Shown: positions 22,291 through 34,861, counted from the stretch's first letter. The stretch: 64,000 nt of DNA from Xenopus tropicalis (GCF_000004195.4 NC_030679.2:31795712-31859711), one strand, 5' to 3'. Notes: generated by a model not told the origin, from the sequence alone. Numbers and translations are program-made.

Positions 22291-22714
22291 TACTTGTCTC
22301 AAAAGTCTTGGCACATTCTCAGGACACTTTGTAAAAGCAATTCTAGCAATGTAATATTTGTTAATTGGCATTAATGCATTTAATTATGAGAAGGTTTCTC
22401 TCCTGCCACAAACATTACCACAACAACAACTTCAAGTATAAGGGGGGATATATAATTCTATGGACATTTTGACTGTTCTGTAAAGCTTTTTGGAGCCTTT
22501 TGGATTTAACAATTTATTCTCCATGGACAGAAAAGCAGGGAGTAAGGGTTTGGGACGGGTGGTAGTGCTCATAGTAACGTAGTAGTTTATTTTGGAAGAA
22601 AGATGGAGTGCAGCTTTAAAAACCTCATCTGAAACTTCTTGACCAAGATGGCAATTGGATACTGGATCAGCTTTTAACATTAAAGAGCTAATTTCAGTAA
22701 CTGTATTATTTCTT

Positions 22715-23294
22715 GCTAAAACTCCACCCCCTTCTTGCAACTGTCTGTTGTATCTGGCAGTTTGACTGACTCAGGGAGAGAATTCCACAACATCACTGCT
22801 CTCACTGTACCAAACCCTTTACTCATCTTAAGATGTAACCTCTTGATAAATAAAGCTCCCCTTAAACACATTTTTTCCAGTGTAAAAAAAACAAAATTGA
22901 CCAGTTTTTCCCTGTAACTAAGACATTCAATAGCCTTTATTAGCTTAGTTTCTTTTTCTGATCTTCTTATGGACTTCATCAGTAACCCTTTTTTAGTACT
23001 GAAGGCCAAAACTACATGGCATATTCTAGATGGGACCTTACCTGTGCTCTGTAAAAGTAAAGAATTACCCCCTCCTCCCATGACTCTATAGCTCTTTTAA
23101 TACAACTCAAAACTTGCTACTGACTGGCATTGTTTGTTACAGGTAGCTTTATTATCTGCGAGTACCCACAGGTCCCTTTCCGTTATGGCTTTGCCTAGTG
23201 CAGTCCCATTAATTGCCAGTTTGTCAAGATCCCCTTGCAAGGGCCACATCTTGTATGGAATTAATTGAGCTTCATAGTTGATCAGGTGTTTCAT
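22715..23294 (-). pseudogene. LINE reverse-transcriptase ORF, C-terminal relic
   Basis: Minus-strand fragments typical of the post-polymerase region of CR1/Rex-like non-LTR elements. LQGDLDKLAINGTALGKAI with ERDLWVLADNK (23.1-23.3 kb) corresponds to the segment after the catalytic loop. FTLEKMCLRGALFIKRLHL and SKGFGTVRAVMLWNSLPESV (22.75-22.9 kb) correspond to the conserved end of the ORF. Frameshifts and stops separate the blocks and part of the ORF is missing. Confidence 0.65.
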
Positions 23295-23299
23295 TTTGT

Positions 23300-24351
23300 A
23301 AAAAAGTTTTTCTGACAGTGAGGAAAATTGGGCTAAATGGGGAGATATAGCACTGCCTCCCTTTGATGCTTGATAAATCAGCCCCTAATCTCAAATGTTT
23401 GGTATTAGACAATATAGAGTGCAGTGGCAGAGCAGAACTTTAAAGGAAAGGCATTTTGGCATTTTACCGCCAATAGATTTGCCACATTAGTGCCACCTAG
23501 AACGCTATACTTATTCTGCAGAAAGCATTACCATACCTGAGTAAACAGCCCTAGAAGCTCCATCTGCAGTTGCCATTTTAGCTTGGTCTCTGTAGCTGCT
23601 GTTGCAGCTCTAGCTGCTTGTAGCTCAGATCACACATTTTGATGGGAGGGGGAATGACTTCTTATGAATTCCTATGGGAGGGTGGCAGAAGAAGGGAGAC
23701 AGGAGAGAGCAAGAGATATCGAAGAACATGTTCACAAAAAAAGAGACAAGAAATCCTGTGTTTCTTTTGATAGAGGACTCCGTGCAGCTTTTCTGTGAGT
23801 GCTTATGGCTGTATTTACATAGACCTTTCTGATAAAGCTTACTTAGTTTTTACCTTTCCTTTCCTTTTCCTTTCTATGGGAGAGGACCTTCCTGTAATGT
23901 GCATCTTTCTGGAAAACAGGTTTCTGGATAATGGACCCAATACCTGTAGTATCATGGTCTTGTGAATGTGTTTCTACTCCAAACTGCTACTCCTTCTCAC
24001 ACTTCTAAGCCCAATAGCCACAGCTGCTTGGAGATGGGTTTTATTGTGTTTGCTCCAAGGGTACAAATACACAGGCAATAATAACATCATAACAATTATT
24101 TCTCTTCAGGACTTCCTCAGGGGTTGGTCTCAGAGTGTTGAGCACTCGTTTCTGACTAGTGAGAAGAGTATATCCAAGCCTTTTCCAATTAATGACAAGT
24201 ACTTTATGAGGAGCTCTTCAGTGAGAACACGTTTATTAAACATATACATCCAACCATACTCCTGGCTATAAGAAATGGCACTGACATGTTTCATTACAAG
24301 GGGATGTAAAAGGGTAAATGTATTTAATTAGTTTGTTTCCTTTGATGTATC
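23300..24351. other. Intergenic, no gene recognised
   Basis: Contains a possible MITE end at 23441 (TTTAAAGGAAAGGC) and, near 23910-23950, a fragment of the TA-type MITE (GGTTTCTGGATAATGGACCC, ending TACCTGTA). No coding exon seen. Confidence 0.45.
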
Positions 24352-24359
24352 CAATAGAT

Positions 24360-24633
24360 CAGTGATCCCCAACCCCTTGGATGTTGCTCTCAGTGCCCCC
24401 AAACCAGGGAGTTATTTTTGAATTCCTGACTTGGGGGCAAGTTTTGGTTGAATAAAAACAAGATTTCCTACCAAATAAAGCCCCTGTAAGCTGATAGTGT
24501 GCATAGAGGCTGCCTAATAGCCAATCACAGCCCTTATTTGGCACCTCCATGAACTTTTATGGTGCTTGTGTTGCTCTCCGAGTCTTTTTACATTTGACTG
24601 TGGCTCATCAGTAAGAAAGGTTGGGGACCCCTG
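24360..24633. mobile_element. hAT-type MITE with exact 8-bp target duplication
   Basis: 274 bp. Ends CAGTGATCCCCAACC and GGTTGGGGACCCCTG are inverted. The 8-bp sequence CAATAGAT occurs exactly on both sides (24352-24359 and 24634-24641), the hallmark of hAT insertion. Related, less complete copies lie at 49285-49600 and 56327-56640. No transposase. Confidence 0.85.
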
Positions 24634-24641
24634 CAATAGAT

Positions 24642-25580
24642 ACATCAGAGTTTCAGGACCCATTCTGTAGTGCTACTGATTTCCCAGTTCAAACAAGCTA
24701 TTTGTGGCTGGCACAGAATATAGAACTTAAATATTTAAAGAAAACATAATTCCAAGCAACTTTTCAATGTGAATTTATTAACAAAAAATGTAAAAAAAGT
24801 TTTAAACATTATTTGTAAATGTAAATGCTATTTAAATCAGCAATTGCTGAACTCCTGATTGTTACTTTTTAAACAATGTTACAATGGTCAGTCTCCTCCA
24901 GCAAGTCAGGTCTGTCAGTCTGCTGCCTTGTGTAACATTCTTACAAATGCCAGAGCCACCAGGGCAGAGAATAGAAAAGGACTGACAATTGCAATAATAT
25001 ATACAAATAACCATTACAAATTTGTAATGAATGTATATTGCAAATTTGCTTAGAATTTTGTTTTCTTTTATTAGGTAAAAAATGATATTCTGGTTTGACT
25101 TGCCCTTTAATCAACATCAATGTGGACAAGGCCTGGTGGAATACACTTTTTATCTGGTTTATCAATCAACTGGAGAAAGGCCGATGTAATTCCAATATTT
25201 TAAGAATGGATTACAATATCAAAGTGGTTGGTGGACAAGTGGACGAGTTATTGTAATGTATGTTAATGGATAACCTTCAAGACTATGTTCAGGAGAATGG
25301 CTTTAAAAGTACAGTAGGAATCAATATGGCTTTAACAAAGTCAGATTCATACTTTTTTATGAACTTGACAGCTGCAAACGATGTGATCTATTTTGACAAA
25401 AAAAAAGTCTGTGTGATGTGAGAAAGTCAGAAGTCATACTGACAGTTTTCTTTTTACATGTGGCAAATCTAAGGAATCTCTAATGCTGTTGAGCAATGGG
25501 AATATGTACATGGGCCAATAATGGTCTGTGGTAGCCACAATCATGGCTGGGTTTGACAAAACAAATGAGCTAAGATAATG
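24642..25580. other. Intergenic, no gene recognised
   Basis: AT-rich sequence without recognised exons or well-defined repeats. Confidence 0.45.
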
Positions 25581-25800
25581 TTTACATAGTTACATAGTTA
25601 CATAGGGTTGAAAAAAGACCATTGTCCATCAAGTTCAACCCATCCGAGTAAACCCAGCACACAACCTATACTAACCAATCTATACACTCACATACATAAA
25701 CTATAAATACAACCACTAATACTAACTGTAGATATTAGTATCACAATAGCCCTGGATATTCTGCTTGTTCAAAAACTCATTAGTTTGTGGCTTCAATAAG
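25581..25800 (-). repeat. LINE 3' end with 8-bp tail repeats
   Basis: Three copies of the 8-mer TTACATAG (25581-25605) precede GGTTGAAAAAAGACC and TCCATCAAGTTCAACCC. On the minus strand this reads as the end of a CR1-like LINE finishing in short tandem repeats, a known feature of that group. Assignment is from family knowledge and could be a related class. Confidence 0.5.
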
Positions 25801-25824
25801 ATATTGTACTAGTGAGCAGATCTA

Positions 25825-27300
25825 GTTGTCTAAGATTCTGCCCTGGTCCCTGCAATGCGTGACAGTTAAGCACCTATTATTGGGGCGGAGCTGGTTTAAT
25901 TTCAGAATAACTTTAAGCTCTTTACTCCATGAAAGGATGAGTAGCCCATCAGTCTTCCCTGGCCAATAAATCTTGGTGATTAAAAACAGATTTTCTCTAT
26001 AAGATCTTCTGTTTGGACTTCTTTCTTGTGGTACAAACCCATAGATTACTTTCTTTATGACATCATCATCATCCAACTTTTCTCTAAAAGGTTTTGTCCT
26101 TTAGAATGAAAGATACATAAATTGTATTTTGAGTTATTATCTGCCAAGGGGTCTTACTGAGACTAAAAGTGAAATGGTTCTGTGTGATAAATGTATTCAT
26201 TCTGGGGAGGCTTCTGCCAAACTGACCTCAGCTGGAGTTTATCCAAAGCAATATTTTTTCATGACTGGTTTGAGATTTGAAGGTTTCGTCTATATTGGGA
26301 ATCCAGAGACCAAAGTCTGTGGACAAGGAAGACTGCTGTTGGCTTGGTGGCATAGCCAGCTACTGTGTATGCTCTCTTCAATTCAGTATCTATTTCTTTC
26401 ATGGCACCTCTGAAATTAGTCCTCCACAAGGGGATTTATTACTCTGGAAAGGCCAGATAAGGCAGCAGTGACTACCGGAGGAAAGTCCCAGAGTGAAGAA
26501 TGACAGGAAACAAAAGGATAACATTTTAATAACCTGTTTTAATTGAAGGTTTCTTTTATTTTGTTCAACTCTCATCAATCTCATCAAGTCCTTCAAATAT
26601 AGCAAAGAGAATCTTCTTTAGTTTAGAAGAAGCTTCTTCTTTTTCTTCTCTATACAGGTATAGGACCCATTATCCAGAATGCTCGGGACCAAGGGTATTC
26701 CGGATAAGGGGTCTTTCCATAATTTGGATCTCCATACCTTAAGTCTACTAAAATATTAATAAAACATTAATTAAACCCAATAGGATTGTTTTGCATCCAA
26801 TAAGGATTATTTATATCTTAGTTGGGATCAATTACAAGGTTCTGTTTTATTTCTACATAAAAAAAGGGAATCAGTTTTAAAATTCTGAATTATTTGCTTA
26901 TAATGGAGTCTATGGGAGACGGGCTTTCCGTAATTTGGAGCTTTCTGGATAACGGGTTTCTGGATAAGGGGTCCGATACCTGTATTAAAGTACTTCTTTA
27001 AGTTCTCACTAAAGGATTACAAACTATATATATGTATATATACTATACTGTATATTACCTCTTTCAGACTCCAACTAGTCTTCTCTTACTTCCACTCACA
27101 GAAGCTAGGTCTGGGTCTCTTTCTCAGTCTAAAAAAAGATGCCTCAGTGGGAGATGCAGACCTTAATGCTGCTGCTTTTTTGATCATCAAGTACTTCAAT
27201 AAATTCTTTAGTAGTCTCTCCTGCAACATCTCTCAAACAATCCTGGCATAAATGTTTGCCTGCTAGAACCCTATTAGTGCATGGTCTGCTATTGGATAGC
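25825..27300 (-). pseudogene. Second DIRS gag relic, split by a MITE
   Basis: Minus-strand fragments parallel the gag of the element at 11.5-16.5 kb. The C-terminal side reads DVIKKVIYGFVPQERSPNRR (about 26010-26070), comparable to the LPQERRQSF region there. The N-terminal side reads LAGKHLCQDCLRD (about 27230-27270), comparable to its HAKFCQSC zinc motif. Between them a stretch near 26410-26470 follows the other gag at DNA level. The TA-type MITE at 26655-26982 interrupts it. Much more diverged than the other copy, with many frame breaks, so it is older or from another subfamily. Confidence 0.55.
26655..26982. mobile_element. Mariner-like MITE (CAGGTATAGGACC ends, TA target)
   Basis: 328 bp flanked by TA on both sides (26653-26654 and 26983-26984). 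Ends CAGGTATAGGACCCATTATC and GGATAAGGGGTCCGATACCTG are imperfect inverted repeats, each followed inward by related GGATAA/TTATCC words. The same family is at 47923-48229 and around it. No coding capacity. Confidence 0.75.
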
Positions 27301-27937
27301 CAGCTTGTTCCACAGACCTCATTCTTGAGAGTTCTCTATATCTGCTTCAGTGTCTTTCTTCAATACCATCCTCCTGTTTAGATGAGAGCCTAATGAAAAG
27401 AAAAGCAATAATAAGTATAATGTAGAATGTTTATGGCACTTACCACTAGTTTCACCTAATGCCTTACCACTGTGAGCCATTGGCATAAAGAGCGTTCCTT
27501 CATACTGGGTACAAGGTCAAAATAAGTATGATATATAACCTTCTGGTTGTGCCACAGGACAGGGATGTGGTTCAATGCATTTTAAATACAAAGGAGGTGT
27601 AATTGGTAGAGTCAAACATGACTATCTGCTCTCACCCACCAGTTTATTATGGCGATTATACAGGGGTTAAAAAAAGGCAATGGGTAGTCAGAGCAACCAC
27701 TTTTTGCAGAGGCTTTACTATGACCATGACCAAAAGAAAAAGTAGCCATCTAAGATGGGTTGAGCAGGGAATTGCACTGTCAGTCACTTGATAAACCTGT
27801 CTGTTCTGATTAGAGAAGGGATTAAATTATTAGTTTCTGCCACGAGGATTCCATTAAAAACCCTTAGAGGGGATGACAGACTCATACTTCTCCAACTCAG
27901 CAAAAAATAAATGTAGAAAAGAGACACAACTTTATGC
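27301..27937. other. Intergenic, no gene recognised
   Basis: Could include the leader of the second DIRS relic, but no terminal repeat was found. No coding exon seen. Confidence 0.4.
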
Positions 27938-27945
27938 TATTTAGT

Positions 27946-28223
27946 CAGGGTCGGACTGGGGGGTGCAGGGCCCACCGGGGCTCCCGCCCCAGGGGCCCTG
28001 CAGGTGCCCCAGCCGCGTCCCCTAACCCCCCCAAGGGCCCCCCTAACCCCCCCGAAGGGCCCCCGCCTGACGTCCTCCCCGAGCGCGTATAAATTGAACG
28101 CGTCGGGGAGGAACAGTCAGTAGCGGGGAGCGCCGGCAAAGGTCGGACTGGGCCGCTGGGGCCCACTAGGGCCGGGGCCCACCGGGATTTTTCCCGGTGT
28201 CCCGGCGGCCCAGTCCGACCCTG
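27946..28223. mobile_element. GC-rich hAT-type MITE with exact 8-bp target duplication
   Basis: 278 bp, very GC-rich in an AT-rich setting. Ends CAGGGTCGGACTGG and CCAGTCCGACCCTG are perfect inverted repeats. TATTTAGT flanks both sides (27938-27945 and 28224-28231). Inside, GCCCACCGGGATTTTTCCC and the GTCGGACTGGGCC word near 28143 are further palindromic pieces. The frame at 27945-28166 is compositional only. Confidence 0.88.
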
Positions 28224-28306
28224 TATTTAGTCATGGCAGAGAAAACAATATTCAGCAAGATAGGCAAAAAGTCAACTTTTCCTAAAATAGCAAAATCATC
28301 CTAAAT

Positions 28307-28823
28307 TTAAAGGAGACATATAGGATAAATGGGAAAGACCCTAATTTTTTAGGCAATTATGAATAATATACGGTGCTGGCTTCACTTTGTGCTAAAAAAT
28401 TAATCCTCTCTGTAAAAATGGCCCCTTTATTGGAGCTCCCTATAGATCCTCTAAGGTCCCTGTCTGTGTTTCAAATGAGGGGTGGGCGTGTCCTAACGGT
28501 CCCTGCCAGAAGCACAGTAGGAGGGGGAGAGCCAATCACAGCCCTGCACTCACACAAGCAAAGACTGGCTTCAGTTCCCTATCAGGTCAGTCTAGCTGCT
28601 GATTGGTTCCTATCTTATAGTGCAGTGTACGGAGGGCCGCCGGCTCCCCAGCTCATCCAGAGAATTTAGCCAGCAGGAAGTGGAACAGATGGGCGGGGCT
28701 AGTGAGGTTTTGGTGGAATTTCTCAATAAATCAGTCTGAAACACAACATTTTTAAGCTCATTCCTTCTATATCTAGAGGAGTATAATTCACTGGTACATT
28801 TTTATAGGATATGTCTCCTTTAA
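28307..28823. repeat. T2-like MITE
   Basis: TTAA at 28307-28310 and 28820-28823. The left end TTAAAGGAGACATATAGGAT and the right end ATAGGATATGTCTCCTTTAA are inverted. 517 bp. The central part is less AT-rich than the ends. Non-coding. Confidence 0.75.
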
Positions 28824-31800
28824 GAAAGAAACTGTAATGCTTTAGAGAAAATATCAGCAACTGAATAGGACAAGCCTTTACTAGATGTTGCTGGTAGACA
28901 TTTCTGTTGACAAAAAAATAACTAGTATGACATCTGCCAGTTATGCAGTTATTTTAGGGTTTGAAGTCTGGGAAAAACCATTGGGAACATAGGAGAAAAA
29001 AAAACATATCTAAGATTAAGATTGCAAGAAGATCTTGGACACAGTTCACTGCTAATTTAAGAAAAAGAAAAGAGTTGTCTTTTCTTGTGTACAGTAGCTG
29101 CTGAAGATCAACAAATTGCTGGTCACAAAAGCAACCTGAGGCCCAAGAGTTTACTTTGGCTGCAGAAGCATCCTTTCTTGAATTTAAAAGTAAAGGGACA
29201 CAATGAGTGATATGATCTTCCAATAGATCAGAGCAGCATCAAAACACCAAGCATTTGAATTTCACAATATAGTACTTCACTATGTGGCACCAAGGAAAAT
29301 GCCTGGTTTTGCAGCAGGTAATGCTGTTTTCCTGTTGCTGGTTTAGGGAAAAGCCAAAAACATGTAAAAAAGGGACAAACCTGCCTGTGTTTGAAAACCT
29401 GTAAAAGGGAAAAACCTGCCTGTGTTTGGAACTCCCAGAGGCTCTGGGGTTTTGCCTGCCACTGAAGCAATGGGAGCCGTGACAATGTGTATGAGTGCCG
29501 GAAGGACAAGGCTTAGTGAGAAGTGTGCCACAGACTGGTGAGCTGGTATCCCAGGAGGGGAGAGACATCAGGGCTTTGTGCATAACCCGAGTATTCATGA
29601 GTGTGAGAGTCACCGTGGATGTGTGTAACTGGGGATGGTGAGAAACCACTAATAGTTCCCCTGAAAGTTATCCTGGATGATAAGAGTCCCAGAGAGGTGA
29701 CAAAGTTCTGTTCTAACGTTGATGGACTGTTTCCTGGTGGTGTCCCTGTCTCTATTCTCCAGATCTTATGCTTACCTGCCTACCATAGCTAATTTCCCCC
29801 CAAATGTATGTGTACAGGTAGTCAGCATGTCACACATGCCACTCTGTATTTTTGAACTTTTGTACCAGCCCATTAGTAATAAAGATATAGGCTCCCAATA
29901 TTCTTCTCTGCTGATTAACAACACTTGCTGTAACTTGGCCTTAGGAACCAAGAGTATACAGCAATATACCATAAACACCAGATGCATTCAGATTAGCATT
30001 AAATATGGTCAGCATAGAAACCAGTGCATTCAGAATGATCTACTAGGACAGCTCTGCTTTTTGTTAAATGACTCCCAAGCTTAAGTTTCTGAACAGTAGC
30101 CAAGAGCATGCTGGGCTAGTGCAGTGCCGCTGCCGGGCAAACAGTGGCCTGGCAAAATCCAAGACGGGGAGCTGCTGTAGATAACTTTGAAGGCCTGGAA
30201 TATCACTGCTAAGAGGCTACTAAACATTTTGGGCTGGTACAGTAAGTTAATTATATAAAAATTAGTGTTTTGGGACATAATCCTTTGTTTTTAGTTGTAC
30301 TTCAACAAAATCTATGCTCCCAATTTGTCACGGCACAAATATGAATATTCAATCTGAGTTTCTGTATTTGTTTAGATCCTCCCAGTTTAAATGTGTGTTA
30401 TTTTATTTGGGGGTAATAGAAGATTTAAGGGCTAATGAAAAAGGTGAATAGTTTGCAGAGGTCTGGTCATTCTTAGACACTTGCTTGAAAGCAAACATAT
30501 GATAGGTTGCAATTAAAGGCTACCTGCTGGTTGCTATAGGTGGCTAGATCTGTAGTAAATGTGCACCTTTTATTACATTAACAAAATATCTAGATCAGTT
30601 TTACCAGTGCCAACCAAGGTGGGCAGGGTCTTGGTGTTCCCTTACTTCAGCCAGCTTTTGGCCTGGTCCAACAGGCTACTCATCGCATTTAAAAAAAAAC
30701 AAAAACAAAAAAAAACAATTGCAAATAATGTCATAATATTGCTGTCTACATTATAGCAAGATACCATTATAGATAAATTATAGATAAATTAGATCACCAG
30801 TGCACAGATAATCCCACTGCATACTGGACTCCTACTAACAAAACAATCACAACAAAAGGCGAAGGGAGAAGGTTGCATACTGGGAATCTAATTATCTATT
30901 GGGGTAACTTAAATATCAATGTTTAGATCAAAAAATGACAAAAAAAGAGATTTTTCTTGAATAAAACAGTAGGCAAAAAGTACCTTCAGCAGAAGCCCTA
31001 TTCGATGCACTCCTGTTGGACTAGGTGGAATACTGCCAATTCAGGGATGAAAAAACATGCCCCTTCGTGTTTATTCAAGTAGAACTTGCTGGGGCAAACC
31101 CATACTCTGTATCTGAATCTGGTGTTCCCTGACTTGTGCATGTGAATGAGGCAGAATTTACAGGGCACAGGGCCTCCCCCTCAGCCCCTCATGAATACAG
31201 CAATGCTAAATGCAGACAGCACTGTATTCACTGGACAGGCACAGGTGTTTTTGCTCTAGTTTGAGCCTGCACCTATGGGCGCTCATCCATGGCATCTTGT
31301 GCCTTTTTTTGCACTTTGCACCCTGCCTTGTTTGTAATAAATAGAACCTTTAATTTCCCTTGCTACATAGTAATTAAATGACATAGTTGTATATACATAA
31401 TTACATAGCAAGTGTAAAATGACATTTCCATCATGTTTCATTTACCCAACCCCAACACACCCAATATTCTTTCCTACAAAAGAACATCTAACTCCATTTT
31501 CTTAAAGTTGGTATTTTCACATTACACAGAAAATGTGCCGATTCTTTAAAAACCTAGAAATACTGAGCCTCTACTTTCCTTGGCCCCTGTTCAATATTTG
31601 CCTTATAGTGCCTGGTCACACCCAGTGTTACTTTTTTGTGTTGCTTTTGCTTAAAAACCAGGTTACTGAATAGAGAACTAATGTGACTTTTGAGATATTT
31701 TACCTTCCCAGCAATGATATCGCCAAAGGAGGTCTGTGAATTTGAATTTCCTATCCCAGACAAAATAACGCTTGTTTAGCACTTACAATTGCTGATTCTC

Positions 31801-32499
31801 ACCAATCTTTAGTAAATCTGGGCATAAGTAATATCACCTAGAACGTTTAGTCAACCTTGTTCTTAATTCTTCCATAATGGTTCTTGAACAATAGTAATGC
31901 CAAAAAAATAAATCTAGGTCAGACCTTTCCAATTCCAGCAGTAATATGGCTAAGAATGGTTATTATCACATCAAAAGACATCTGTCAGTCAACTGGCAAA
32001 GGGCTTGATTCAGTAACCTAGGGTGAAGATCACTTGAAACTTCAGGAACACGTCTACAAAAATACATGTTGCAGGGCAGCACTTATTGCATTAAAAATAA
32101 ACTGCAATCAGTGCAGTTGTTCTAGCTGGATTTTTTTTTTGACGTGTCCCTGAATTTCCAAGTGATCTGGTCACTCTACAATAATCTTAAAAATGCCTCA
32201 TCTTTAAATGGTAATGTCATATATAATTTTAATCTTAATTTACTGACGAAAATGCATTGCAAGTGCTTGTCACTGTGAACATTTTTAGGGTTCTAGCTGC
32301 CTTTATTCCTTATGTCTCCTTATGGAGCAGGAAGCCACCTCCTGGCCTAGTATTCCAATTTTGATATTATTACTCTATTGACTATTTAGAAACTTTATTC
32401 TTAGGTGATATTAACTACAAAAACCAACTCTAGGCCAGACCTGACATTATACTGTCCAAGGAACCAAGTAATCATTTCACACACTCCCATATACTGTAT
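28824..32499. other. Intergenic, no gene recognised
   Basis: Intergenic DNA. Near 29370-29435 a unit containing AACCTGCCTGTGTTTG occurs twice in tandem. A T-run lies near 32131. Several open frames (for example 29239-29649 minus and 29719-30084 plus) show no domain or homology I recognise and lack splice context. Confidence 0.45.
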
Positions 32500-33260
32500 A
32501 TGTGTGCAATGGTGGGTGACTGTTACTAGCAGTTTTTTATTTTAATACACACAATTCACTGTTTTGCCCACTGCATTGGGGGTCTCTGTCATGTTAAATA
32601 GCAGAACTAATGACACTGACTCCAGGCATTATTAACACTGGAAATAAGTAGTGAAAAAAAAACTCCTGCTTGTATCAGTGAATTAGTCTATATTTCCCTG
32701 TTTTATAAAACATTACAAATGTTAGAAAATAGCCTCCTTTAGTGAAACCAGTCTTCAGTGTTTTTACCTCCACAATGTATATTACTCCTATAATCACCTG
32801 TTTAATTAAGCAATATTAACACCAGGTCAGATTAAGCATTATAAAGGGGAAATTGGTTTAATTAAAAGGGAATGCATTATGCATCTATCTCTTGCCATGT
32901 AGCCATAACTGTTTGTGTGTGGGCATTTAAAATGTCTCTTTTTGGCCTACTCAGTATTAAGCATTATTACTACTGTATATGACAGAAAAACACCAGCAGA
33001 TAAAATGAATTACTGAATCACTGGATGTGTCTTCATTTTTCCGAAACTGTAAAATTACCGTTTACAAATGAGGAGCTCAAACTGTGATTCAGAAATCAGG
33101 CCCTGAAATAAATCTGCCATCCCTGGCTAGAGATATTATCTGCCACTTTATGCCCTGTTTATAAATGACCCACTGAAGGAAGGGCTTCTCCCAGTTTAGA
33201 GACTGATATGATGTGAAGGGAAAGGGCATATTTCACATGGAACTCTTACACCGGGACACA
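32500..33260. promoter_or_regulatory. Candidate conserved non-coding element downstream of tlx3
   Basis: A low-repeat block about 1 to 1.8 kb beyond the tlx3 3' UTR. It is rich in homeodomain-type TAATTA/TTAATT words (CTGTTTAATTAAGC, GGTTTAATTAAAAGGG), has an octamer-like ATTATGCAT, and is balanced in composition without simple repeats. Its texture resembles developmental enhancers. This is inference from sequence appearance alone. Confidence 0.3.
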
Positions 33261-34276
33261 CAGCTGCCTCATAGTTAAAGACATTGTTTATTTACACGTT
33301 TAGAAGCTGCAAATCATAAAAATCTGTCAATTCGCTTCTCTTTATGAAATATAAGGCTCCTACTTAGTAACTCCTCAAAAAAACCCTCTTTGATCAGAGT
33401 CAGAATTAGTTACTCCTGGAAATACTGGAAACTCAGTGGTATAAAATGTAGAAAGAAGAGATGTATCATTTATTTTAAAAAGATAATTTTCGCTTTGTCT
33501 GGAAGATAAATATGCTTTGACCCCCTGCCAAATAATTTCATTGCATTTTTTTTTAAGCAAATCAAACAAAAGGCATTTTAAAACTCCTTAATATTTTATC
33601 AAACAATTTCATTTTCATTCAGCCTAAGGTAATGCAGTACTTCCCTCCCCCCCCAACTACTGTTAACCAGCCACGTTCAAATAACATAAATATATAACAT
33701 CAATATATTTATATTCTTTTTAATAAGATATTTTGGGGTTTAGTGTATTAATAAATTAAATCTATTCACAAGGTATCTTACACATTAGCGACAGCTGCGT
33801 TTATATTGCATCGCTGCCTCAGAATCGCCAATATAAGAACATGCCTCTTTGTCGGCTCTGTGGGTCTCTAATGAATTGCAGTGGGGTGGTGGGTTCGAAA
33901 TCTCCCCTTTATTTCAAAGAATATTCCAGCTTCGTTTACATCTGTTCTCTTACTTGGGGGCACATTTTATTGCGTGGATCACTGCGTCTCTTTCTTAACA
34001 TTTCCCCAAAGACAAGTGCATAGAGATAAATGCAACGACCACCCTTATAAAGGTAAAAGAATAGGGCCCTCGAATAAAACAATTCGATCGTGGAACTACT
34101 ATATACAGAATCCTTTTTTTTTTTAAATCTTGGTTCTTCAAAATAGATCTTTTTGGACCCATAAATGCAATTCAAGCACAGCAGTTAGGATGAGATCGAA
34201 CGGGACCCAAACAGTCTTCAGTGCGCCCCAAAACGGTGGTAAGTCCCATTGGAACCCAAGTCATGCTCCGTTGGTC
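33261..34276. other. Downstream flank of tlx3
   Basis: AT-rich sequence between the candidate element and the tlx3 3' UTR, with a C run near 33644. No coding exon seen. Confidence 0.4.
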
Positions 34277-34476
34277 TTTATTTCAGTTTCTCTTCTAGGA
34301 TGAATATCCATTTGGGAAGGCACGTAGATACTTTGCCACAGAGCAATATTGTATCCGTTGCCTCTAGGTATTTGTATAGAATGTGCCGAACGATATCGTA
34401 GAAAGCAAAACGGCCCCACGCACAATCGATGCATATCGTGTCCTCCTGTGCAAATGGTCGTCGATTGCTTTTTATT
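34277..34476 (-). promoter_or_regulatory. tlx3: Poly(A) signals of tlx3
   Basis: Two AATAAA hexamers on the minus strand, at 34471-34476 and 34277-34282, lie 175 and 369 bases after the tlx3 stop. Either could end the transcript; nothing in the sequence decides which. Confidence 0.5.
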
Positions 34477-34650
34477 CGTTTTTGTGCTGCAAGTTAAGCT
34501 TCTGTCATTAGCACAAACCAATATAGGAAGAATTATTTCCAACAAATAAGAGTGCCTTAAAAAAAAAAAGGAAAATTCATTTGGTTCGCGCAGCAAAGCC
34601 TGAAAGTACAGTCGTTTTTTTTATCCCTTGCATCCTAAAAATGCGCTTAA

Positions 34651-34861
34651 TTACACTAATGAGGTAACTGGGGGGATTTTAGACTGCTCTTCATCCCAAG
34701 GCTGCAAGTTTTGAAGTGCAAATAGAGAAGAATTGTGCAAACACAAAGGATCCGGCTGAATCGAATCGCTCAGCGATTTTTGAAACGCGTCGTGTTGGAG
34801 CTGTAGCATCAATCTGTTCGCCTGCTGCCTCTCGGCTTCTCTCTCTTCTGCTGTCTGTCTC
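34651..34861 (-). CDS. tlx3: tlx3 exon 3 (homeodomain end and C-terminus)
   Basis: Coding part of 211 bases, completing R223 and running to the TAA at 34651-34653. The acceptor is CTCCCTCTGTAG. It encodes the end of the homeodomain ([20 protein letters not shown]) and the conserved TLX3 tail. Confidence 0.95.

Noticed and set aside
27945..28223. CpG-island promoter
   Set aside because: The GC-rich block has exact transposon boundaries and an 8-bp target duplication, so its composition belongs to the MITE.
29239..30084. Candidate unknown genes in 29.2-30.1 kb
   Set aside because: Several overlapping frames on both strands, no splice pattern, domain or homology I can recognise.
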